From DUOJ01 sp041676265 (GTDB lineage Bacteria; Spirochaetota; Spirochaetia; Sphaerochaetales; Sphaerochaetaceae), in assembly GCA_041676265.1 (NCBI GenBank), contig JBAYSE010000095.1, positions 1-6,372 of the forward strand: DNA of 6,372 bases, in the 5' to 3' direction. The position numbers and the translations under genes were made by a program. The notes under the pieces are model-generated. The model was not told the DNA's origin. It made no database searches and saw only the letters and a list, made by a program, of their open reading frames with translations. Below, one piece after another: positions 1-4,733 of the stretch. Within the stretch, counting starts at the first letter, position 1, and each line of letters begins with the position of its first letter.

Positions 1-89
1 GCTGAGTGATTTTCTAAGTCGCAACCGCAACTGGCAAAGATAACCAGTGCAACTGTGATAAATACAAATAAAGTTCGCTTTAACAACAA
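1..89 (-). CDS. N-terminus of a putative lipoprotein (partial, runs off the left edge)
   Basis: Read on the minus strand from a TTG at 89 (or the adjacent TTG at 86), the frame stays open to the window edge. It encodes a short basic start (LLKR), a hydrophobic stretch (TLFVFITVALVIF) and then ASCGCD, a typical bacterial lipoprotein signal peptide with a relaxed lipobox (FASC) of the kind spirochaetes tolerate. The mature protein would be acylated on the first Cys and anchored in a membrane; its function cannot be told from about 29 residues. No ATG or GTG lies in frame between the upstream stop near 137 and these TTG codons, so a TTG start is needed. A G-rich SD-like stretch (AGGGGG, minus strand 100-94) sits a few bases upstream and is part of a hairpin. 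It lies about 50 bases downstream of clpP on the same strand, so it may be co-transcribed with it or separated from it by that hairpin. Confidence 0.6.
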   Translation of the reverse strand, partial: MLLKRTLFVFITVALVIFASCGCDLENHS

Positions 90-91
90 AA

Positions 92-128
92 GACCCCCTA
101 AAGAGATAACTCTCCGGGGGCTATTTTT
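92..128. terminator. Hairpin, probable (bidirectional) intrinsic terminator after clpP
   Basis: CCCCC at 94-98 pairs with GGGGG at 116-120. An inner stem AGAG (102-105)/CTCT (110-113) closes an ATAA loop, with a small internal loop between the stems. On the plus strand it is followed by five T (124-128). On the minus strand, the direction of clpP, it is followed by TCTTTTGTTGTT, a weaker U-rich tail. The 3' arm in the minus direction also holds the G-rich SD candidate of the downstream lipoprotein gene, so it could act on translation as well as, or instead of, termination. Confidence 0.6.
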
Positions 129-141
129 ACTTCTTTAAACT

Positions 142-711
142 CTATAACTGGGTACTACTTTCAATTATGCGGCTAATAAGACCATACTTTAAGGCTTCTT
201 CAGCAAAGAGCCAGTGGTCCCTATCGGTATCTCTTTGGACAACCTCAAGCGCTTGGCCGGTCTCTTGGCTAATAATCAGGTTTAGGCGGTCCCTAATCTT
301 CTCCAACTGCCTAGCATAAATTTCGATATCGGTAGCTACTCCTTCCATGCGGCTCATCGGCTGGTGAATCAAGTAGCTGGAGTTGGGCAAACCGAGTCGT
401 CTCTCAGCCGGAACTGCCAGAAGAACCAAAGTGGCAGCACTTGCCACTAACCCCATACCAATCATGTAAACTTCGTTCTTAATAAACCGTGCCATGTCGT
501 AAATAGCAAAACCGGCGTCGACATCCCCTCCGGGGGAGTTGATAAAGATTTTAATAGGTTCATCGTTTTCCGCTTCTAGCACCAACATCTGCTTAATGAC
601 CTTTTCGGCACTCTCTTTGTCGATACTGCCACTCAGCATTATGGAGCGAGTTTGCAAATATTTTTCACCCATTACATCGCTGGTGGTCTCTTTTTTATCT
701 TGCTCTGCCAT
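142..711 (-). CDS. clpP: ATP-dependent Clp protease proteolytic subunit ClpP
   Basis: Serine peptidase (family S14) that forms the barrel-shaped proteolytic chamber of Clp proteases and degrades proteins unfolded by a ClpX/ClpA/ClpC ATPase in the cytoplasm. The 189-residue product has the family's usual length and no long propeptide. The triad is visible: Ser91 in GLVASAAT, His116 in LIHQP, and Asp165 at the end of DTDRD. The Ser-His and His-Asp spacings (25 and 49) match E. coli ClpP (S97, H122, D171). FINSPGGDVDAG (57-68) is the oxyanion/substrate-binding strand. Around the nucleophile it reads GLVASAAT rather than the common GQAASMGA, which suggests a divergent paralogue clade. No clpX or tig adjoins it, so the partner ATPase is unknown. 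I chose ATG 711 because AGGAG lies 8 bases upstream; a TTG directly before it (714) is possible but less likely. Confidence 0.93.
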   Translation of the reverse strand: MAEQDKKETTSDVMGEKYLQTRSIMLSGSIDKESAEKVIKQMLVLEAENDEPIKIFINSPGGDVDAGFAIYDMARFIKNEVYMIGMGLVASAATLVLLAVPAERRLGLPNSSYLIHQPMSRMEGVATDIEIYARQLEKIRDRLNLIISQETGQALEVVQRDTDRDHWLFAEEALKYGLISRIIESSTQL

Positions 712-719
712 CAAAAAAA

Positions 720-724
720 CTCCT
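720..724 (-). promoter_or_regulatory. Shine-Dalgarno of clpP
   Basis: On the minus strand AGGAG is followed by an 8-base spacer (TTTTTTTG) and ATG at 711. It supports the ATG start over the adjacent TTG. It also contrasts with era, lysS and rlpA, which lack any such site. Confidence 0.75.
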
Positions 725-733
725 AATTAGTAG

Positions 734-762
734 ATTATAAGGAGGATTGTCTCAAAAGGAAA
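734..762 (-). promoter_or_regulatory. Candidate clpP promoter
   Basis: A perfect -10 TATAAT on the minus strand (739-734) has a weak -35 TTTCCT (762-757) at 17 bp spacing. Transcription would start near 727, giving a leader of about 16 bases that contains the AGGAG. The hexamer match is strong and the -35 match (3 of 6) is poor. It lies back to back with the era promoter. Confidence 0.55.
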
Positions 763-774
763 GAGGGTCCTCTA

Positions 775-803
775 TTTACTCTTTTTCTTCCCCACTTTAT
801 AGT
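775..803 (+). promoter_or_regulatory. Candidate era promoter, positioned for a leaderless mRNA
   Basis: The -35 is TTTACT (775-780), followed by a 17-bp spacer and the -10 TATAGT (798-803). Exactly six bases then precede the ATG at 810, so the A of ATG falls at the expected +1. No purine-rich SD lies in the six bases or just before them. The same layout occurs before rlpA and lysS. Confidence 0.65.
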
Positions 804-809
804 TTCACT

Positions 810-1688
810 ATGAAATGTGCAACCGTTACCGTAGTGGGTAGACCTTCCAGTGGAAAATCGACCCTCATTAACACTATCTGTGAGGGGAAAGTATCAATCA
901 CCTCTTCAGTCCCTCAAACTACTAGGAATATCATCAGAGGGATTTATACCGACCAGCGGGGACAGTTAATCCTCTTAGACACCCCCGGTTACCAGCAAAG
1001 TAAGCGTACGTTAAACTTGAGATTACAGGAGACCACCCGCTCCTCTTTTGCAGAGTCTGACCTAATCCTCTATTTAGTGGATGTTAAGCGACCGGCTGGT
1101 CCTGAAGAAGAGGCAATAATTGAGCTCTTGAAGAAAATCCGCACCCCTATGGTAATTGCCCTCAATAAATGCGACATCGCCAGTGAACAGGAAGTTAGTG
1201 AAACTACTGCTTTTTTCTCTAATCAGTTCCCAAAAGCCCAAATTCTCCCCCTCTCAGCTAAGGACGATAAGGGAGTAGATGAACTTTTAATTGAATTGTT
1301 TAAATTAGCCCCGGAAGGAGCCCTCCTCTACCCCCAAGAGGCCTATACAGATCAGCCCTTAGAATTCAGAATCTCTGAAATAATTAGAGAAAAAGCGATA
1401 GCCCTCGTTAGTGAAGAGCTCCCCCATGCTATCTATGTGGAAGTTGCCGACTTAGAGTATACAGAAGAGGAAGAGTCTATTTGGGTAAGAGCCTTTATCT
1501 TTGTCGAACGGGAGAGCCAAAAGGGGATTGTTGTAGGGCACAAAGGGGGAGGCATTAAGCAGATTCGGCAAGCTGCTTTCAAAGATATTAAGCGCCTTTT
1601 CCCCCAGAAAAAACTCCACTTAGACTTACGGGTTAAAAGTAATCCCAGGTGGCGGCAAAACAAGGCTATTCTTGATGAAATTCTTTAG
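810..1688 (+). CDS. era: GTPase Era, ribosome small-subunit assembly factor
   Basis: Essential-type GTPase that binds the 3' end of 16S rRNA and helps mature the 30S subunit, acting in the cytoplasm near the membrane. The 292-residue product has the standard Era layout: a G domain with G1 GRPSSGKST (10-18), G2 around PQTTR (35-39), G3 DTPG (57-60), G4 NKCD (119-122) and G5 SAK (149-151), then a C-terminal KH RNA-binding domain with the GHKGGGIKQI loop near residues 243-252. SS replaces the more usual NV in G1. I chose ATG 810 because the G domain normally begins within about ten residues of the start and a promoter ends six bases upstream. A TTG at 747 would add 21 non-conserved residues and has an AGGAGG only one base away, too close to serve it. 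The stop overlaps the lysS stop on the other strand. Confidence 0.93.
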   Translation: MKCATVTVVGRPSSGKSTLINTICEGKVSITSSVPQTTRNIIRGIYTDQRGQLILLDTPGYQQSKRTLNLRLQETTRSSFAESDLILYLVDVKRPAGPEEEAIIELLKKIRTPMVIALNKCDIASEQEVSETTAFFSNQFPKAQILPLSAKDDKGVDELLIELFKLAPEGALLYPQEAYTDQPLEFRISEIIREKAIALVSEELPHAIYVEVADLEYTEEEESIWVRAFIFVERESQKGIVVGHKGGGIKQIRQAAFKDIKRLFPQKKLHLDLRVKSNPRWRQNKAILDEIL

Positions 1689-3262
1689 ATGTGGCGTTTC
1701 AAAATAGGGAGAATCTTCCCTTTACCACAAGTTATAATAAACCCGGCGAGTTTCGGTCCTCTCTCCTTCCCTATAATAATGGTGTAGATTGCTTTGAAAA
1801 ACTCTGGTGGCTCTATTTCGTAGCGATGTGCTATTTCATAGATTTTTTCACTGAGCTGTTTTTCATCGATTTTTTCTAATGCCTCAACAGTTGTGTAAAG
1901 CTCTTGAATGCCTGCTTGCATTTCATCTGGAATCTGGGCAAGAGGGTCATTACTACCTCTTAGAATCCACCTGAAATCCTCGGGACTGTAGTTACTTATC
2001 CAGTTCCAGGCACACACGCAGCGCTCTCTGAGCCTCTTCTCTTGCGAGGGGAGGAGGTCGTCAAACCCCTCTACAACGGCATCAATATCTCCCCCACTGA
2101 TTTGTAAGAGATTACAAAGGTGGCGGAAGGGGATTTGGTAGCTGGCTTCACGGGGAATCTCACCGACTTGCGACAATTCATAAATTCGCTTCTCTTTAGC
2201 CTTTCGTTTTTCGTTGGCTGCCTGCAGATTGAAGTAGATTCTTTCGCAGGTATCGTAGTCTTCGTAAATTTTGAGGACATCAAGGTCAAAAGAGATGGAG
2301 AACTCGGTATTAGGGCGTGTACTGGCAAAGAGGTAACGGGTCACTTCAGGGGTATAAACCTCCAATACATCGGGTAAAGAGATAACCTCACCAGAAGAAG
2401 AGGAGATCTTTCCTCCGCGCCCCTTGATGCTGATAAAATCGTATTGGAAGGAGACTGGTGCCTCGCTACCAAAAAGTTTGACTATATGTTTGGAGGTATC
2501 GAAAGAGCCCCCCTCGCTGTGGTGGTCTTTACCGGCCGGCTCAAAGTCGACCCCTTCATAGGCCCATCGCATTGGCCAGTCTATTCTCCATGGGAGTTTT
2601 GCAATACTGGTATTCCTTAAGTCGACACTCTCCTCTTTGCCACTCTCATCATCACGGTAGGTAATGACCCATTCACCATCCCAGCCTAAAACGGTGGTTG
2701 TATCTTTATCGGTAAAACTACTAAAGACAGAAATTGGATACCAGTCAGCGCCCAATGGTGTTGTCCTGTACTTATCTAGGATTGCTTTGATGGCATCCCT
2801 ATTCTCTAAGGCAACCTTCATCATTGTGGCATACTCTGAAGAGCGGTACTTTTGAGCTTGGTAGAGGTATTCAGGTTCAATACCTACTATAGGGAGGAGG
2901 TTCTCAACCGCGGCCTCATTAGCCTCAGCGTAGTTACTATACCTATCGGTAGTGTCAGGCACTAGAGTGATAGGCTTACGGAGATAGGTCGCTAGCAACT
3001 CGGGCTTGGGCATGTTCTTGGGGACTTTTCTGAAAACGTCATAGTCATCCCATGAGTAGATAAAGCGCACTTTGTACCCCTTGTCACGCAGTGCACGCAC
3101 AATTAACTCAACTGAGATAATTTCACGGAAGTTTCCTATGTGAACGGTTCCTGAAGGGGTAATACCTGAGGCACAGGTGTAGAGCTCCTTCGGTCCCTTT
3201 TCCCTGACAATTTTATCGGCATATATATCTGCCCAATGGAAAGATTTAGGTTCAGTACTCAT
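1685..3262 (-). CDS. lysS: Class I lysyl-tRNA synthetase (LysRS1)
   Basis: Charges tRNA-Lys with lysine using ATP. It belongs to the class I (Rossmann) LysRS found in archaea, spirochaetes and some alphaproteobacteria, not the class II enzyme of most bacteria. In the 525-residue product the HIGH-type signature is HIGN (41-44), inside SGITPSGTVHIGNFRE. The KMSKS-type signature is KISSS (285-289), and the conserved GKDHHSEGGS block (244-253) lies between them. The C-terminal third is helical and fits the anticodon-binding region. I start at ATG 3262, where FHWADIYADKI begins like known LysRS1 proteins; the frame is open 31 codons further, but that stretch covers the promoters and overlaps rlpA. 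There is no SD; a promoter ends seven bases upstream, so the mRNA looks leaderless. It converges on era with a 4-base overlap and no clear shared terminator. Confidence 0.95.
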   Translation of the reverse strand: MSTEPKSFHWADIYADKIVREKGPKELYTCASGITPSGTVHIGNFREIISVELIVRALRDKGYKVRFIYSWDDYDVFRKVPKNMPKPELLATYLRKPITLVPDTTDRYSNYAEANEAAVENLLPIVGIEPEYLYQAQKYRSSEYATMMKVALENRDAIKAILDKYRTTPLGADWYPISVFSSFTDKDTTTVLGWDGEWVITYRDDESGKEESVDLRNTSIAKLPWRIDWPMRWAYEGVDFEPAGKDHHSEGGSFDTSKHIVKLFGSEAPVSFQYDFISIKGRGGKISSSSGEVISLPDVLEVYTPEVTRYLFASTRPNTEFSISFDLDVLKIYEDYDTCERIYFNLQAANEKRKAKEKRIYELSQVGEIPREASYQIPFRHLCNLLQISGGDIDAVVEGFDDLLPSQEKRLRERCVCAWNWISNYSPEDFRWILRGSNDPLAQIPDEMQAGIQELYTTVEALEKIDEKQLSEKIYEIAHRYEIEPPEFFKAIYTIIIGKERGPKLAGFIITCGKGKILPILKRHI

Positions 3263-3269
3263 GAGGGGG

Positions 3270-3298
3270 ATTATAGCGGGAAGAGTATTTTTGAGCAA
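3270..3298 (-). promoter_or_regulatory. Candidate lysS promoter, positioned for a leaderless mRNA
   Basis: On the minus strand, -35 TTGCTC (3298-3293), a 17-bp spacer and a perfect -10 TATAAT (3275-3270) are followed by seven bases (CCCCCTC) and the ATG at 3262. Start of transcription would fall at, or one base before, the A of the ATG. The pyrimidine-only gap rules out an SD there. Confidence 0.7.
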
Positions 3299-3304
3299 TA
3301 CAAG

Positions 3305-3333
3305 TAGAGTTTTACGGCAACTTTCTTTATAAT
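3305..3333 (+). promoter_or_regulatory. Candidate rlpA promoter, positioned for a leaderless mRNA
   Basis: A perfect -10 TATAAT (3328-3333) is followed by six bases (CACCAT) and the ATG at 3340. At 17 bp upstream the -35 position reads TAGAGT, only 3 of 6 matches, so this promoter rests on the -10 and on its position. It is back to back with the lysS promoter; the two start codons are 77 bases apart. Confidence 0.55.
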
Positions 3334-3339
3334 CACCAT

Positions 3340-3960
3340 ATGAGGTTTTGGACATTTGTCCTCTTAATATTACTCATTCCAACGCTCCTTTTCGCCGAGA
3401 AGGGGATTGCTTCATGGTATACGAGTGAAGAAGAGGGCGCTCTAACGGCCAATGGAGAGGTCTTCAACCCTGAGGCCTTCACTGCTGCCCACAAGAGCCT
3501 CACCTTCGGCACCGTGGTACGCGTTTACAATCTCTCCAATGGCCTCTCTGTAGATGTCAAAATTAACGACCGAGGTCCCTTTGTCGAAGGACGGATTATA
3601 GATTTGACGCCCACCGCAGCTAAAGCGCTAGATATGTATGAGAAAGGGATTACTGAGGTAGAGCTCGAGATATTACAAGTACCCACTAAGGTAGATTCAA
3701 AATATGATAGACCGGGCGACACAGGATGGTACAAGGTACAAATAGGGAGTTTTGCCAATACCCAAAACCTCTACAATCTTTACGTAAAGTTCCAAGAGTT
3801 GGGCTTTAAACCAACTGTAGAGGTTACCCCAAACTCCCTACTGCGCCTCACTTTAAGATGGATTAGCCAAGATGAACTAGAAGAGAGTATAAAAGTACTT
3901 AATAGCCTAGGTTTCTCCGATATTCTGCTCAGAAGTGAACAAAACCCCTTCTCAGAATAG
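3340..3960 (+). CDS. rlpA: RlpA-like septal ring protein: signal peptide, DPBB domain, SPOR domain
   Basis: Exported cell-wall protein. RlpA family members bind peptidoglycan at division sites through SPOR, and some cleave denuded glycan strands as lytic transglycosylases. The 206-residue product starts with a signal peptide (hydrophobic 4-18, likely cut after LLFA at 19). There is no Cys, so it is not a lipoprotein, unlike E. coli RlpA. The double-psi beta-barrel spans about 22-112, with GIASWY, AHKSLTFGT and NDRGPF. His51 and Asp77 sit where the residues important for catalysis lie in Pseudomonas aeruginosa RlpA, so activity is plausible. About 129-200 fits a SPOR domain (WYKVQIGSFAN start). 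The ATG at 3340 is the only good start before the signal peptide and lacks an SD. The tRNA promoter begins at the base after its stop, and no terminator separates them, so readthrough into the tRNA is possible. Confidence 0.88.
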   Translation: MRFWTFVLLILLIPTLLFAEKGIASWYTSEEEGALTANGEVFNPEAFTAAHKSLTFGTVVRVYNLSNGLSVDVKINDRGPFVEGRIIDLTPTAAKALDMYEKGITEVELEILQVPTKVDSKYDRPGDTGWYKVQIGSFANTQNLYNLYVKFQELGFKPTVEVTPNSLLRLTLRWISQDELEESIKVLNSLGFSDILLRSEQNPFSE

Positions 3961-3989
3961 TTGACACCCCCGCCTAATCCTCTTATTAT
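3961..3989 (+). promoter_or_regulatory. tRNA promoter
   Basis: Perfect -35 TTGACA (3961-3966), 17-bp spacer, -10 TATTAT (3984-3989). The -35 starts at the first base after the rlpA stop. Transcription would begin near 3996, a few bases before the mature tRNA 5' end at 4000. This is the strongest promoter match in the window, as expected for a stable RNA. Confidence 0.8.
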
Positions 3990-3999
3990 CTTCAAGGTC

Positions 4000-4073
4000 G
4001 GGCCCATAGCTCAGTTGGTTAGAGCATCGGACTCATAATCCGTGGGTCGCTGGTTCAAGTCCAGCTGGGCCCA
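4000..4073 (+). tRNA. tRNA with anticodon CAT, probably tRNA-Ile2 (lysidine-modified)
   Basis: A 74-base cloverleaf can be drawn. The acceptor GGGCCCA pairs fully with TGGGCCC, followed by discriminator A. The D stem is GCTC/GAGC, the anticodon loop CTCATAA gives anticodon CAT (4033-4035), and the T arm is GCTGG TTCAAGT CCAGC. Position 27:43 is a T-T mismatch at the top of the anticodon stem. CCA is not encoded and must be added by CCA-adding enzyme. CAT could mean initiator Met, elongator Met or Ile2. It lacks the mismatch at the acceptor end expected of bacterial initiators, and the variable and T-arm bases closely match E. coli ileX as I recall it, so tRNA-Ile2, whose C34 is converted to lysidine by TilS, is favoured. 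It probably served as the integration target for the element to the right. Confidence 0.9.
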
Positions 4074-4079
4074 TAGTAT

Positions 4080-4114
4080 AGCTTCTTACTTCGTAAGAAA
4101 ATGCGAAGCTTACG
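4080..4114. repeat. Nested, mutually exclusive palindromes just after the tRNA
   Basis: Three inverted repeats share bases: TTCTTAC/GTAAGAA (4083-4089 and 4093-4099, loop TTC), AGCTTC/GAAGCT (4080-4085 and 4105-4110), and CGTAAG/CTTACG (4092-4097 and 4109-4114). No T-run follows on the plus strand, so it is not a convincing intrinsic terminator for the tRNA. The position between a tRNA and an integrase suggests recombinase-binding DNA. That role is inferred. Confidence 0.45.
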
Positions 4115-4141
4115 GAAAAACCGACAGCTTATTGCATCAAC

Positions 4142-4178
4142 AATGTGCCACAAAATGTGACAAACACAGTAATGGCAC
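4142..4178. repeat. Short direct repeat and inverted repeat upstream of the integrase (possible arm-type sites)
   Basis: Two near-identical 12-base units follow directly: AATGTGCCACAA (4142-4153) and AATGTGACAAAC (4154-4165). An inverted pair GTGCCA (4145-4150)/TGGCAC (4173-4178) encloses the second unit. Tandem short repeats in this position between a tRNA and an integrase are typical of integrase arm-binding sites. They could also be an operator for the integrase gene. The function is inferred. Confidence 0.4.
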
Positions 4179-4193
4179 CACTGGAGATGGCAT

Positions 4194-4613
4194 ATGAGCC
4201 GTAAGCCTTTTTACCTTTCTAAGCGTGGCAAGTATTGGTACGCAAGATTAGTCGACCCTGAAACAGAGACAGTTCTCAGCGCAAAAAGTACAGGCCAAAC
4301 TGATCGTGATATGGCCTCAGCAGTTGCTGGCAATTGGGTCTTAACAGGAAAGATTAAAACCAGCAAAGAAACCACTGATTTATCAAAACAGTATTCCCTA
4401 GCCCAATTATTCAACTCTCTAAAAACAGTTGACCTCGATTACAAGGATGCCAATCGAATCGTTGAGATCCTCAAAGTAAGGGGACTGTTGGGTAAAACCA
4501 AACAAGCTGATAACCAAGACTTTGTTACTTTCTTGAGAAATTTTTATGACTATGAAAAAAGTCCTTATGTAAGGGAAAAATTAGCTCATGGACACTCTAT
4601 TGGTAAGCGTTGA
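4194..4613 (+). pseudogene. Tyrosine-recombinase integrase, truncated after 139 codons by an IS
   Basis: The N-terminus (KPFYLSKRGKYWYARLVDPE, then TGQTDRDMA) resembles the arm-DNA-binding region of integrases from spirochaete integrative elements. Residues from about 68 on look like the start of the SAM-like core-binding domain. The protein ends at HSIGKR, before any catalytic domain: the R, H-x-x-R and Tyr residues that full-length integrases (usually over 300 residues) need are absent. The stop TGA at 4611 appears to be supplied by the left end of the inserted IS, so the gene is broken and not naturally short. The ATG at 4194 has GGAG (4183-4186) seven bases upstream. It follows the tRNA by 120 bases and reads away from it, as in many tRNA-integrated elements. 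The rest of the gene may lie beyond the right end of the IS, outside the window. Confidence 0.75.
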
Positions 4614-4616
4614 GTT

Positions 4617-4641
4617 CGCCGGCGTACCTCGGCCACGCGGC
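4617..4641. other. GC-rich block near the IS left end
   Basis: 21 of 25 bases are G or C, including the 8-base palindrome CGCCGGCG (4617-4624), in the middle of AT-rich DNA. It may be part of the IS21 terminal transposase-binding region. It does not continue the integrase frame and makes no recognisable protein. Confidence 0.4.
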
Positions 4642-4692
4642 TTAAGCAAACCCTACCACTAAAATTATTAATGATGTTACAACCTTGAATGG

Positions 4693-4709
4693 CGCATGCG
4701 TAGCATGCG
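4693..4709. repeat. Perfect hairpin in the istA leader
   Basis: CGCATGC (4693-4699) and GCATGCG (4703-4709) form a 7-bp stem with a GTA loop, 24 bases before the istA start. No T-run follows, so a simple terminator is unlikely. Possible roles are damping readthrough from outside promoters into the transposase, or binding transposase. Confidence 0.5.
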
Positions 4710-4733
4710 GAAAACTATTCAAGAAGGTCATCT

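Noticed and set aside
747..809. TTG start for era preceded by an AGGAGG
   Set aside because: The SD-like bases end one base before the TTG, too close to work. The added 21 residues are not Era-like, and a well-placed promoter ends just before ATG 810.
1706..1721. AGGGA/TCCCT hairpin as terminator for era or lysS
   Set aside because: Only a 5-bp stem, no T-run beyond TTTA, and it lies inside the lysS coding region, so it cannot end the lysS transcript without truncating the protein.
1733..1738. TATAAT on the plus strand inside lysS as an antisense promoter
   Set aside because: No convincing -35 at 16-18 bp and no gene downstream on that strand; a six-base match by chance is likely.
2071..2377. 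Open frames on both strands inside lysS
   Set aside because: They are shadows of the strongly supported lysS frame, without SD sequences or recognisable proteins.
3263..3355. Longer lysS start at 3355
   Set aside because: The 31 extra residues are not LysRS-like, and the region holds both divergent promoters and overlaps the rlpA start.
4617..4641. Fragment of a tRNA-Leu/Ser gene on the minus strand
   Set aside because: The minus strand has a GTGGCCGAGG stretch like a D arm, but no anticodon arm, T arm or acceptor pairing can be drawn.
4609..4650. Integron attC site at the integrase/IS junction
   Set aside because: GTTGAGT fits the GTTRRRY core, but no proper RYYYAAC partner or paired R'/L' arms are present, and the flanking genes are an integrase fragment and an IS, not cassettes.
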